Positions 12,050 through 23,440 are shown, counted from the stretch's first letter. The stretch is 64,000 nt of DNA from Xanthostigma xanthostigma (GCA_963575645.1 OY754465.1:54893901-54957900); one strand, 5' to 3'. Numbers and translations are program-made. Notes: generated from the sequence alone by a model not told the origin.

Positions 12050-12115
12050 AGGGAAGTAGACCGGTTGCTTCGTAACCTAAAGGTCGTAGGTTCGAACTCG
12101 GCGGTCGATGTCGTC
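12050..12115 (+). pseudogene. tRNA-like fragment
   Basis: CTTCGTAACCTAAAGGTCG then TAGGTTCGAACTCGGC resembles the anticodon loop and T-arm of a tRNA (Thr CGT or Met-like). The 5' half does not fold convincingly. Probably a SINE remnant. Confidence 0.3.
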
Positions 12116-12555
12116 ATTATTTTTGTTTGTTTTTCAATTATTATACTGTGTTCCACTTCAGTAGTGTGTACTGTAAAATTCATAGTTTCATTTAGTTTAT
12201 AGCGAATTTTTTAAAGGCGACTTAATTTCCTCTTTAAAAATTTTTATTTTTCTATTTTTAGATGATTTTTGATAACGCGCTCGCGAAAACCCCGCCCACA
12301 ATACACCCGTGTACCTCACCCTTTACCGTTGCCTCGCAGAATATTCTTAAAAGAACACGTATCAAACAGTGGCTATTTCAAAACGTAATTATGAAACATA
12401 TTTCCCTTTAATTAAAAAGTAAATTTTATAATTGATAAAATGTTTGTGCCGAACTAATTATCACGCACCATGCAATTAATAATTGGTTCATTCAGCTATC
12501 CGCTTCTTTTATTTTTTCTAATTGATAAAAAAATCAAATACGATTGCTAACTTAC

Positions 12556-12630
12556 CGACATTGCCGTCTGCAGTAGCGACAGATATAAACACTGTAGCCA
12601 GCCATACTATAGTAGGCACGTGCATGGCCT
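12556..12630 (-). CDS. Signal-peptide exon of a secreted protein
   Basis: Acceptor TTTGTGTTTCAG lies just above 12630 and the donor AATGTCG|GTAAGTTAG at 12556. The ATG at 12625 opens 23 codons plus one base: MHVPTIVWLATVFISVATA, then D-G-N-V. A hydrophobic core and an A-T-A cleavage site make a textbook signal peptide. The phase-1 intron straight after the signal peptide is common in secreted-protein genes. The exon has a short 5' leader (AGGCC), so a further untranslated exon lies upstream. The continuation is not proven; the best candidate in the window is 3160-3299. I do not recognise the family. Confidence 0.6.
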
Positions 12631-12694
12631 CTGAAACACAAAAAAATATAATTAGAGGAAAATATTGCTGGGTTATAAAAAGTGTTGTCAAAAA

Positions 12695-13196
12695 TCGTGT
12701 ATTACACCACAAGGGCAGACAATTTGAGATTCTTGCACTCGCTTCGGGTATCAAGACGCGCAGTCCCTAGGATTCTTTCTTCCAATTAATTTGTGTCACA
12801 TTCTTAATTCTATGAACTTTCAAGCATACGACGGAATTAACGAATTTTGTATTAAAAACAACATATCCATTTAAAAATTAGCTATTTGAAAGTTTATGAT
12901 TCCTACTGTATCATTCCTAACCTTATGAATTCATTTATGAAAAACTTTCGTGTTTGCGTTGGTCCTGCTTTTTGAAGTCTATTGCTTTCCTTGTTTCCCA
13001 TCCCTCTTTCTGGTAACCTATCCATCATTGTGTTCTAGTCTTGAATGTATTTTTTAGGGAATAATATGCTGGCACATGGGTTAAACCCTGAAGCCATAGG
13101 TTGCGGTTTAAAAAAAAAAAGACGCGCAGTACCAGGCTCTCTGCAAACCTTTTGCCCGACTATTTTTTTTCACACCTCGGTCGAAAAGTACGCTTA
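12695..13196. repeat. ACACCAC-GGGCAG repeat family fragments
   Basis: TTACACCACAAGGGCAG with GAGATTCTTGCACTCGC, and further on GACGCGCAGTACCAGG with CCTCGGTCGAAAAGTACG, match blocks at 41.8-42.1, 43.4-43.8 and 59.19-59.6 kb. The left copy ends about 65 bp from the signal-peptide exon. Unclassified dispersed repeat. Confidence 0.5.
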
Positions 13197-13197
13197 T

Positions 13198-13525
13198 TAG
13201 AATGCCGCCTGACGGAACAAACACTCGGTCGGTCGTTATACGTCGGCTAGTCGGTTGGAGCAACCGTCGCGATTGCGGTGATATGGAACAACATACGTTA
13301 CTTTGGAACGTAGTTACCTCATATCAGATCAGAGTTCTAGACGGCTGATCACTCCGAATGCCGCCCGACCAAACAAACACTCAGTCGGACGTTACATCGG
13401 CGCTGGTCGGCTACTCGGTTGGAGCGACCGTTGTGATTGCGGTAATATGGAACAACATACGTTACTTTGGAACGTAGTTTCTTCCTGTCAGATCACAGTG
13501 ATCATTTTTGACGGCTGATCGCAGT
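13198..13525. repeat. Two-unit tandem repeat, 164-bp period
   Basis: GAACAACATACGTTACTTTG occurs at about 13285 and 13449, and the surrounding units (GCCGCC-GA-AACAAACACTC ... GACGGCTGATC) match over about 160 bp with scattered changes. It is GC-richer than its flanks. It contains an open frame (13303-13518) that I regard as fortuitous. Confidence 0.7.
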
Positions 13526-13673
13526 GTTATTTTTCATCGTGAAGTTATTTATTCCCCAACTTTAGGCCGTTAGGTTTTCTCCAAGCGTGCTTGGCGCTAG
13601 ATTTTGTGATGATTTTTATGTCTCGCATCACACGAAGTGTGTTTTAAAGCTGACTTTGTAGATGGGTTTAGTA

Positions 13674-13956
13674 CAGTGGTTTCCAAACTTGATGTTACGA
13701 TGCCTCCCTTAAAAATATTTAATCATTTGGCGCCCCCCCCTGAAGATTTCATAAAATAAAAACACAAACATTTTTACTCTTATAAAGTTTATTCATACAA
13801 ACTAATGGAAAACGATATTTTATTATTGTTTTTAATGAGATGGATATGTGCTTGTCTATTAGCACAAAGTTTATCAAATTTGGAAAATTGTTCGCGGTGA
13901 CTAATTTTCGCGGCTCCCTTTAGACTACTACGCGCCTCCCAGTTTGGAAAACGCTG
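13674..13956. mobile_element. hAT MITE
   Basis: Perfect 8-bp duplications GTTTAGTA flank ends CAGTGGTTTCCAAACTT and CAGTTTGGAAAACGCTG. It contains a run of C (GCGCCCCCCCCTG). Non-coding. Confidence 0.85.
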
Positions 13957-13969
13957 GTTTAGTACGTGC

Positions 13970-14640
13970 ACAGTAACAAAAGTAGACGTTTATTGTCTCT
14001 GAACAGAACACACACCACGACGCCATGTTTGTTTACGATGTTCGCTCGTGTCGCCCACGTGACAAGATACTGTTTTCTGTTCGGTTCTTGCTAAAAACCA
14101 GCACAGCAACAAGCACGAAAAATAGCCTCGATTCTAACTTTGAAATTCAGCTTATAACCAAGCATGGCAATTCGCAATGACGTCATTTTCACTCTCGCAC
14201 CCAGAATAAAGGTCGCTGCACACGAGGCTGGTTTTTGCCGCTAGAATCGCTGCTGACTGCCGTGCTGGATGCTAGGATGGAAATGACGTCACTTCTGACT
14301 GGATTTTAAAATTAGAACCAGCTAGGGCTATTTTTCGTGCTTGTTTCTGTGACGATTTTAAGCAAGAACCAATCAGAAAATAATTAACAAACGTCGTAAA
14401 CAAACATGGCGTCTTAAAGTGTATTCTGTTCACCTGACATAAGCCATTTTTCTCTTTTTATTCGCCAAAAATGTGGCATGACCCATTTTGTCTTGTAACT
14501 TCACGCAAATGTGACGACATTGGTAAACGTCGTAAACAAACATGGCGTCATAGTGTGTTCTGTTCACCTGACATAAACCATTTCGTTTCACCAAAAATGT
14601 GACATGACCCATTTTGTCTTGTGACTCCACGCTAATTTAT
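13970..14640. repeat. GCTGCACACGAGG family, partial and rearranged
   Basis: AAGGTCGCTGCACACGAGGC near 14210 is flanked on both sides by family-internal blocks in opposite orientation (GAACAGAACACACACCACG; GTCGTAAACAAACATGGCG, the latter present twice near 14390 and 14525). Boundaries are not resolved. Confidence 0.5.
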
Positions 14641-15470
14641 ATACGCACGTGGAAGTTAATCAAAAAGTTTTTAATTAGTTCAAATTACACGTGTAAAACT
14701 TTGCGTTGAAAGCAGTATTGAAATATTAAGTAAACAAAACATTTAACGTTTTTTTGTATTTTAGAGCGAAATCGATCAAACAAAATTATAATTAAACCTG
14801 AATCGTGTAATTATGTAGGTACCGAAGCTGAAAGAAGCACTTAAAACGGTATTATTTCCAAATTATAATTCTACATGAATTTGCCTCCAAAATTAAAGAT
14901 GCATAAAAGTATAAAACTGCAAAAATATAGTATGAGGTGCATTTTGGTTCTAAAGGTCGCTGCACACGAGATCGTGGTTTTGTCGCTGGAATTATTGGTA
15001 AGGAAAAATAAAAATGTAAGCAGTACAGCAATAATTGACTATTTTAACGTTATTTAACTCGAAACCCTTTTCAAAGAGAACTAAGTTATCAACAAAAAAA
15101 TTGAGTGTTGTATGAAAAATTAATGTACAACAAATATTATTATCTGCATTTAAAATAATATAAGCGATAAAGCCATTTTGATTCCCCTTCTATTAGAGTG
15201 ACTTAGACTATCGGTTAGGGATGGATAAACATTCAACATAATATTATAATAATATGTTTATACTCTTGTCTGAATCGAAAATGATCTTTTTAATTTATCA
15301 CAAATTTACATCACAAATAGTTTCTAAAACAATTTTTTTGGGAATTTCTCAGAGGCTTTTTCTATATAAAAAATTCCTCAAAATTGTGCATTTTTCAATA
15401 GAATTTTAAACACAGAACTGTGCCGCTAGAGAAATAACGTAGATTATATTCAACCTCAGATAAAAAAACT
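14641..15470. other. AT-rich stretch with no gene seen
   Basis: Open frames are short and unlike protein families. It contains a short block AAAGGTCGCTGCACACGAGA (about 14954) from the foldback family. Nothing else is recognised. Confidence 0.5.
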
Positions 15471-15474
15471 GTCA

Positions 15475-16038
15475 CTACGCGCGCACCAGATCAATCCACA
15501 AAACAAGCTTGAAAAGACGTCTCGTGTAAAGCGCGCACAGAAAAACAATTAAAGACCGCTGCACGCAACGAGGCTAGAAACGCTGCTAGTTTTTCTAGCG
15601 CTGGTTTTTCTTGGTTGCTGTTATGTGCTCGCTTCACACGAGACGTCTTTTCAAACTAGTTTTGTGAATAAATCTGGTGCGCGCGCAGTGACAGTTCAAA
15701 TATAAACACATAGCAAAACGTGCATGTTGTCTGAGCAGAATGACGCCATGTTGGTTTGTGGGCGTTTGTTCATGTCGCCCACCTGACAAGATATACTGCT
15801 TCCTGATTGGTTCTTGCTCATACCTAGCAGCAGACTTAGGAAGAAAATAGCTCCTGTTCTAATTTAAAAACCTATCTTGTGAGCTAGTCGGCGACCCCGC
15901 AGTGACGTCATTTCTAGCTTCGTACTCGCAGCAGAGCTCCAAGCAGTGATTCTAGCCTCGTGTACAGCGGCCTTGAGAAGAGCTAGAGAACTAAAAGTCA
16001 AATCTAGCGGCAAATTCAACCTCATGTGCGGCGGCCTT
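15475..16038. mobile_element. GCTGCACACGAGG foldback family copy
   Basis: AATTAAAGACCGCTGCACG opens one end and GTGCGGCGGCCTTAACAT closes the other, with TTAA at both outer edges. An inner copy of the end (GTGTACAGCGGCCTTGAG) lies at 15961. Blocks are shared with copies at 6.8, 18.2 and 57.2 kb. Confidence 0.65.
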
Positions 16039-16071
16039 AACATAGGGAATGCTAGGTCCATTTATATTAAG

Positions 16072-17006
16072 CAGGGGCGGATCTATATAAAGGCTTTTTG
16101 GGCTGCAGCCCAGGGCCCCGTGAATATAAAGGGCCCCCAGTCCCCATTGAAGACAATAGACACTATTGCGAATTAAAAAAAATTAATTAGACATAATCTG
16201 CCAATTTCTTTTGCAATAATGTCTTACAGTTGCTGTATTAAATAAATAAAATATTTCATTGTCCTAATTTTTTCCTATACCGTATACATTAAGGTGTTCT
16301 TTAATTTGTTTGTTTTCGGTCGCATTGGCTCATGTTTTAGCATTGAACCTAAAAATAATTCTCCCAAAAATTTCAGCTTCCTAGATAAAAACCTGTGAAT
16401 GGCGCAAACTGAGTTTGTTTCCCATTTAATTAACATGGGAAAAACGACGTTATTACTCAAACATGGATAGCTAGTAGAAAATTCTTTTTATTTGTTTTTG
16501 ATGGCAGCAATTTGGAGAGAATTGAATTTCCCACAAAAAAGGTCCTTAGTACTAAATCTGTGAATTCATTATTTTCAAAGATATGCTTGTTTAAACATTA
16601 ATTAAATAAATGAAATCCGATTTTCATGGGAATGTTTAAACGAATATATCTTTGAGAATAATGAATTCACGGATTTAGTACTAAGGACCTTTTTTGTGGG
16701 AAATTTAATTTTCTATAAAATGCTGCTGTCACAAATAAATAAAAAAATTCTGCCAGCTATCCATGTTTGAGTAAAAACGTCGTTTTTCCCTTGTTAATTA
16801 AATGGGAAACAAACTCGGTTTGCGCCGTTCACTGGTTTGATCTAGGAAGCTGAAATTTTGGGAGAATTTTTTTTAGCCAATGGAACCGAAAAATAAAAAA
16901 ATAAAAAGTAACAGTCTATAGTATCATTATAGAAATAATTTTTTTTGACAGGTAGGCCCCCAAATAGTGTTAGCCCAGGGCCCCACAAATTCACGGTCCG
17001 CCTCTG
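16072..17006. mobile_element. hAT MITE, CAGGGGCGGATC type, copy 1
   Basis: Perfect 8-bp duplications ATATTAAG (16064-16071, 17007-17014) flank ends CAGGGGCGGATCTAT and GGTCCGCCTCTG. The interior has a large inverted repeat (CATGGATAGCT..., TTAGTACTAA...) spanning about 16.4-16.85 kb. Copy 2 is at 28018-29501. Confidence 0.88.
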
Positions 17007-17300
17007 ATATTAAGTCTTTATATTCAGCCCATTACTGGCTAACAGATCTACAATGTCACGCCCACTGAGCCGTCAAATTGAAAGCAAAAAGAATACAGCT
17101 CTTTGGATTGATAAAGAAGCAAAATAAAACACGTTTCTTTTTCATATCTTTTTAACGATTTCAGAGATAAGACAAAATTACGAAATACTTAAGTTTGGGA
17201 TTGTTAATTTTGTGGTGAAAAAGCTCTGCGCGTTGATTTGGCATTTTCCATCGGTTGAAATAGGATTTTAAAATTATGGCGCAAGAACAACATGTGTGTC

Positions 17301-18207
17301 TTAAGGACGTAGTCTGGTATTCGGGTTTTGAAAAAACGAATTTATTTTTTTTACATTTTTTGTAAGTATAATATATTGAGAAAATACTGTAAAAATTTTA
17401 GACCGAAATATTAAATATTTACAAAGCTATAGCATATAGTCGAGAGCAGCAACGATCTTACGGTAAGACTCTTACCTGCTCTTACCTCTCAATTGTTATC
17501 ACGTTACCCTTATACTCTCGCAGAGTAGAGCAAACAAATTAACAGAAAACGATGCCTTTGAAGAAATGGAAGGTTTAATATACACCAGGCATAGCTGATT
17601 AGTGTAAATATTCATTTTTATTTTTTTGTAAGAAATCTTAAATTGAAACTTTAAACGCGTTTTTCTCAAATCTACGTTTTTCTAAGTGGCGCGGGTGATT
17701 GAAACAATTGTATACAACCGATTGCTTTCAGTTTTGCGCAGGGTATTCTACACACCAATAGCTCCGTCCGGTACTAGAATTACTTAATTATAAAAATTAT
17801 TTCTATTTTTTTTAACCGATTTTCAACGAAAAAATCACGATTTTCTCGTTGTTTTTTTTCTAAAACCCGCTATTTTGTTATTTATCAATAAAAATGTTTA
17901 TTTCTAGTACGGGATAGAGCCACAAGCCTACGAAACAATAACCAATTTATTTTTTATAATTCAGTTGACTCCAAGTGACGTTATCACCCGCGCTACCCAC
18001 CTACCTCCACTTAAAGTTGTCTACTTTAGGTTAAAAAAACAATTATAAAATGGCGTAAAATTAAGCAAAAAAAAATGTTTTGTCTTAGTTTACGATGTCA
18101 GTAAAAACATGTAACAAAATTGAAAACATTGTACATTATTTTGATATTAAAAAAAATTTCTGAAATAACGGTTCAAAACGAGCCTGAACATAGGACTACG
18201 TCCTTAA
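17301..18207 (+). mobile_element. TTAA-flanked piggyBac-like MITE, copy B
   Basis: Same ends and body as 11103-12013. Its right TTAA is also the left edge of the next foldback element (TTAAGTCCGCTGCACACG), so the two insertions abut. The frames inside differ between copies and are not genes. Confidence 0.82.
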
Positions 18208-18652
18208 GTCCGCTGCACACGTGGCTGGATTTGCTACTAGTACTTGGTAGATTTCACTACTATAGTCTTTTAGCGCTGGTTTTCATTGCTATTATGTGCT
18301 CGCTTCACACGAGACGTTTTTACAAGCTTGCTCTGCAGGTGCGCGCACAGTGATAGAACGGTAACAAAAGTTCATGTTTGTTGTCTCTGAACAGAACATA
18401 CACTATGGCATAGTGTTTGTTTGCTGGCGTTTGTTTATGTCGCCCACGTGATAAGATACTGTTTACTGATTGGTTCTTGCTCAGATCAAGTATAGAGAAC
18501 CTAGCATCAAAAATAACTGCTGTTCTAATTTTAGAACCTTTTTTGTGAGCTAGCAGGCGACCTCGCAGTGACGTCATTTCCAGCTTCGTGCCCAAGCCTA
18601 CCGCTCAGCAAAAGTCCAAGCAGTGTTTCTAGCCTCGTGTGCAGCGGCCTTT
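18204..18652. mobile_element. GCTGCACACGAGG foldback family copy
   Basis: Ends TTAAGTCCGCTGCACACGTG and CTCGTGTGCAGCGGCCTTTA. The internal blocks match copies at 6.8, 15.5 and 57.2 kb. It is about 450 bp and the cleanest single unit in the window. Confidence 0.7.
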
Positions 18653-19103
18653 ATATAACCGGCACGATATAAAGCATGTACAAAACACCCACACTCGACA
18701 TTTAGAAAGTTGCAAAAGGGTGTTATTTATAATAACTGACAGCTTAACAGGTGGATATTACGTGCGTGATATTTATGACGGCTCCTTTTTGCTTATACAA
18801 AATGTAACAGAAAAATCTCGTATAAAATCAAGTTCATTTCACATCACATTTTAAAAACATCTCAACAGGGTGTTCCGGGTCGATCGCCAACGGAAAGTAC
18901 TAGGGTTGTAACGAATATCTGCATCACATCCGCATTCGGTTCCGCAACTTTTATTGCGAATGTTTTGTGTGCCTGGTTACTACATTGTGTGAAGGTATTA
19001 GAAATATATAGGTACCCTCATCTGTTAATTGATGATATGTATATTGGTATATGGGTTGCCTAGCTAAATCGCTTACCGATACTGTTAAATTAAATAAATC
19101 AAC

Positions 19104-20010
19104 TTAAGGACGTAGTCTGGTGTTCGGGTTTTGAAAAAACAAATTTATTTTTTTTACATTTTTAGTAAGTGTAATAGATTGAGAAAATACTGTAAAAATT
19201 TTAGATCGAAATATTAAATATTTACAAAGCTATAGCATATAGTCGAGAGCAGCAACGGTCTTACGGTAAGACTCTTACCTGCTCTTACCTCTCAATTGTT
19301 ATTACGTTATCCTTATACTCTCGCAGAGTAGAGCAAACAAATTAGCAGAAAACGATGCCTTTGAAGAAACGGAAGGTTTACTATACACCAGGCATAGCTG
19401 ATTAGTGTAAATATTCATTTTTATTTTTTTGTAAAAAATCTGAAATTAAAAATTTAAACGCGTTTTTCTCAAAACTACGTTTTTCTAAGCGGCGCGGGTG
19501 ATTGAAACAATTGTATACAACCGATCGCTTTCAGTTTTGCACAGGGTATTCTACACAACAATAGCTCTGTCCGGTACTAGAATTACTTAATTATAAAAAT
19601 TATTTCTACTTTTTTAACCGATTTTCAACGAAAAAATCACGATTTTCTCGTTGTTTTTTTTTCTAAAACCCGCCATTTTGTTATTTATCAATAAAAATGT
19701 TTATTTCTAGTACGGAATAGAGCCGCAAGCCTACGAAACAATAACCAATTTAATTTTTATAATTCAGATGACTCCAAGTGACGTTATCACCCGCGCTACC
19801 CACCTACCTCCATTTAAAGTTGTCTACTTTAGGTTAAAAAAGCAATTATAAAATGGCGTAAAATTTAGCAAAAAAAATTTTTTTTTCTTAGTTTACGATG
19901 TCAGTAAAAACATGTAACAAAATTGAAAACATCGTACATTATTTTGATATTAAAAAAAAATTCTGAAATAACGGTTGAAAACGAGCCTGAACATAGGACT
20001 ACGTCCTTAA
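19104..20010 (+). mobile_element. TTAA-flanked piggyBac-like MITE, copy C
   Basis: Bounded by TTAA at 19104 and 20007, with the same inverted ends GGACGTAGTC as copies A and B. It is nested in the left arm of the 18994-20742 foldback, so it is younger than that element. Confidence 0.82.
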
Positions 20011-20320
20011 TCGATTTGTTAGTCATAAAAATCGAGCCTAAGATGAGAGAATATGACATAAATAAAATGTTAACACAACAAATAAGCACAGAACACGACT
20101 ATAAATACAAGGTAGGTATGTTTATGTGGATGATCTATATTTATGTTTAGAATCAATTATATATTCTAATTCCTTGTGTCATATTCTCTCATTTTAGGCT
20201 CGATTTTTATGATTAACAAATCGGGGAAGTCGGTCTAAAAAAGTTAATTAGAATGTATTTAATCTAACAACATCGGTACGCGATTTAGCTAGGCAACCCA
20301 TGTGCGATTTATCAATGTAT

Positions 20321-20661
20321 ATCGTCGTTGGTTCTGTAATACCTCTTATGTGCAAAAAGTAAAATTTGCAGGAAAAGCCAAAAAGTGGATATTTCAGCAA
20401 TTAATGGTAAGAACTAGCAATTTCAGAGGTATATTACTAATTCATAAAAAATATTTAACGTTAATTTCGGATTTATTGGCACATGGGAGGAATTATTTCA
20501 TACAACTTTTCACATAAGAGTTACTTCCCTTTGTTGGTTACTGTAAAATTAATTTGGAGTTATTACTAGTGTATAGAGCTCTGTTTCCTGAATCTTTTCA
20601 TTTAAAAAACGTAAAATCTACCAATTATGCACGTAAGAGCTATTACAGAACCAACGACGAT
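20321..20661. mobile_element. Small nested foldback element
   Basis: The ends ATCGTCGTTGGTTCTGTAAT and its complement ATTACAGAACCAACGACGAT (with one change) are inverted; TTATGTGC / GCACGTAA continue the pairing. It lies in the right arm of the larger foldback. Confidence 0.7.
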
Positions 20662-20770
20662 ATATTATCTAACATATACCTAATCTTTGTCATCATCAAA
20701 TAACAGATGAGAGTATATATATATATATATATTTCTAATACCGGATCTTAGACTAATAATAGATCTATAC

Positions 20771-21049
20771 CAGGGGTCAGCAACCTTTTAAGACGGAAGA
20801 GCCAAAAGTTACAATTTACAAAATTTCCCAGTTTTTAAAGAGCCACTAAACATTTTCGTTTCAGTATTATAGTATTTGCTTATATAGGCATAATATATTA
20901 TATAATATATCCAAAGGCGACACGTCGGGACGGGGGCGATGCAGGTGAGACACGAGTGGAAATGGCTGATAGACATTGTGCTCAATCATGGATCGATTGG
21001 ACGAGTTTTAAGGGTTTATATAATAAATAAATTAGGTTGCCGACCCCTG
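20771..21049. mobile_element. hAT MITE
   Basis: Perfect 8-bp duplications ATCTATAC (20763-20770, 21050-21057) flank ends CCAGGGGTCAGCAACCTT and AGGTTGCCGACCCCTG. 279 bp, non-coding. Confidence 0.88.
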
Positions 21050-21050
21050 A

Positions 21051-21300
21051 TCTATACTAATATTATAAAGAGGTATAAGATTTGTAAGTTTGGATGTAGG
21101 AGATAATCAGCGAAACTATTAAACCGATTTCAAAATTTTTTTCACCAATATTTACAATCAACTTTCAGGATGGACATAGATCATAGGTTATATTATCACG
21201 TTAAAATAAAAGCGCTTTTCGTGGGGACCGATAAAAACGTAAGTCGACGAAAAAACGGTGGCATCTACAAATTCGGGCTGAAGCCGGACCGGGCAGCTAT
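21051..21300 (+). mobile_element. Helitron-like fragment, TCTATACTAATATTATAAAG type
   Basis: It begins TCTATACTAATATTATAAAG directly after the hAT duplication and continues with blocks seen again at 24.4-24.6 (reversed), 53.2-54.07, 61.9 and 63.9 kb (GGATGGACATAG, AAAAGCGCTTTTCGTGG). It ends near the hairpin-like GCTGAAGCCGGACCGGGC. Confidence 0.5.
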
Positions 21301-22920
21301 GTTTTATAAAATTAGATTTTTAGATTTTGGAACAGAATAATACACTAATTTAAAAATAGAATACGTTTCTGTTTATCCACTGTAGGGCCATTTATCTATG
21401 ACTAAATAGAACTTAAAGATGTTTGCTAAAGTAAATTTAAAATTATCAAAATAATAGTAGGTAGGTAATGTTTAGAAATAACTCCGGTATAGTTTTTGAG
21501 GTTTAAAGTGAGAAAACAAATTTAGACTTCAACTTATAAACTGCAAAATATAATATGTTACAAAATTGCATGTGTATAGTGACAAAAACCAAAACAAGGC
21601 TATCGTAAAACAAAATCAATCGCCAATAATGAGACATGCAAAACGATGCCAATCAAAACGCAATGTGTAGGAAAAAAATAAAAGCGACACAAAAACAAAA
21701 CAAGCTCAAAACAGATTATCAAACAATTGAAAATCGAAACAAAAACAGAACAGTACAGAACAAAATGATGTCGATCAAACAGGTAGCTCGTATAATATTA
21801 CGTAACTAAATGACAAGTAAACGCCGTTCAAACAAAATGACATAACATTGGCGAATATCGCGAATCCATATGGTAGAACGTTTACGACAGTATTTAAGAA
21901 ATATATTGTCAATTAAATAAATACCTCACCTTTGTAAAACAATTGGCCACTACATAAATCTAATCTTCACCACATTTTAAATTATTAATCATTGACTCGA
22001 AAAATATTTGATTTATTTATTGTTCAAATAACAGACAGTACACTTTTGATTATGACATGCACAGCAATAGTTGGCGTCCTCTGATATTAGCAGCGAGTAG
22101 TTATCACAAAAGACGTCGCGACGCTTTAGCCAGTTGCAGTTTGCTATAATTTATTTTCAAAATATTGTGCAGCAAACGGTATCACCGACTCCTATTACAA
22201 CCAAGACGAATATACTTGCAAACTACGAGCCATATGGGGTTGGCAGGCGAAGGGGTTTGTTTTATAATTTGGGGAGGAAAAACGATGCTTTCAAATCGTT
22301 CCTTTTAGCGATCGCACAGAGTTCAGTCAACGTTGGCGCACGACTGGCGTCTGATTCATTTTTAAAGTATGATCAAACGCGACAAAACATTTTATGCTGT
22401 TTTTTTGTTTACCTATTTATTGAATTTGAATTTCGTTTGCAAACACTGACACTAGTCATTACAATCTACACGGTTTCGAGGATTAAATTTTGATTACTTT
22501 CTTATTAAAAATTCTACATAAACCACTTTTCATAATTTCATTATAACCGCAGAAAAAATTAAATGGTTCAGTGAACTGTTTCCATTTCGAACGATTCTTC
22601 CGAATTGAACGAAAAATTGTTGTAGGGAATATGTACTGAAAAATGTCTCTTTTAACGGTGGAAAGTTCGTATGAATACACTTTGTAAACTGCATGAATAT
22701 AGCAGAGCTTTTCATGCTTTTCTCGAACGCGCATGCGCCGTATTCTTATCAATCTTGTGCAACGGGGGTGAAAATATCAGGAGTTAAACTAATTATCAGT
22801 TCAAGCAAATACAATGGGCAGTAGAAAATAGATTTTAGCATTTTACGCATGTACGCAGGGTCAGCCTTAGTAAAACACTGAATTAGATTATTTTTTAAAA
22901 ATACTACCCTTTGTGAGCAA
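21301..22920. other. Stretch with no supported gene
   Basis: The longest frame (22134-22493, plus) has no recognisable domain, an AT-driven composition and no splice support. The 22.08-22.34 kb part is richer in GC and could be an untranslated exon or regulatory DNA, but nothing decides this. Confidence 0.4.
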
Positions 22921-22924
22921 AGTA

Positions 22925-23440
22925 CAGTGTAAACTCCATTTAACCTCACTCGATATAACGACAAACTCCTTAAAACGTCGAAATTACTTAATTTTAGTTG
23001 GTTTATCTTGTTGCTCAATACGATACACTCTAAATAACGACACGCCCACTCTAAACAACGACAACAATACGTCATCATTAAGCAATAAACAATACTTGTT
23101 TGTAATTTTGGTTCTTTGTTGTCGGGATCATGCGTACCAAAGATTCTAAGAAATTCGTTCTTTTGTTTGTTGGGATTATCTTTTATCTGCTTAGCTCATC
23201 GATAAGTTATATTCTTAGTTGCCCACAAACTTGCAAACTGTGAACATGGCGAGTAAAAGAAAATCTTTGTGTATTGACGAAAGAGTTTTATTAATATACG
23301 CGCAATAGAAGCGGGAGAAAAGATAAGTGATGTTGGAAGACGCTTTGAGTTAAATACATATTATAGTAGAACAATATATTAATGGATTAATTCTTCTCTC
23401 CGTTTAACGACAACTCTCAATAACGCCGTAAAGTGCACAG
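22925..23440 (+). mobile_element. pogo/Tigger-like element remnant
   Basis: It begins after TA with CAGTGTAAACTCCATTTAAC. Tigger-like motifs TAACGAC recur near both ends (AACGACAACTCTC near 23405). It includes the start of a transposase (23246-23365). The right terminus is not clearly defined. Confidence 0.6.
23246..23365 (+). pseudogene. Tigger-type transposase N-terminus, frameshifted
   Basis: ATG at 23246 opens MASKRKSLCIDERVLLIYA, then an in-frame TAG at 23306. One base out of frame the reading resumes as EAGEKISDVGRRFELN. This matches the CENP-B-type helix-turn-helix at the start of pogo/Tigger transposases (E-x-G-x-K-x-S-x-V). It is broken and truncated. Confidence 0.65.

Larger units (their letters stand above)
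18994..20742. mobile_element. Foldback element GGTATTAGAAATATAT, carrying two insertions
   Basis: The ends GGTATTAGAAATATATAGG and ATATATATTTCTAATACC are inverted. Inner arms also pair (GGTTGCCTAGCTAAATCGC with its complement near 20290; CTCATCTGTTAATTGATGA with the right arm). Copy C of the TTAA family and a 341-bp foldback (20321-20661) sit inside it. A shorter, uninterrupted relative is at 52001-52475. It ends in a (TA)n run near 20715. Confidence 0.7.

Noticed and set aside
12522..12770. Plus-strand frame over the signal-peptide exon
   Set aside because: Antisense shadow; the minus strand has splice sites and a signal peptide.
18120..18353. 77-codon frame, with a similar one at 19923-20150
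   Set aside because: Both run out of the TTAA element into different flanks; the shared part is transposon sequence.
22134..22493. 119-codon plus-strand frame
   Set aside because: No domain, no signal peptide, AT-driven residue use and no splice support; likely chance.
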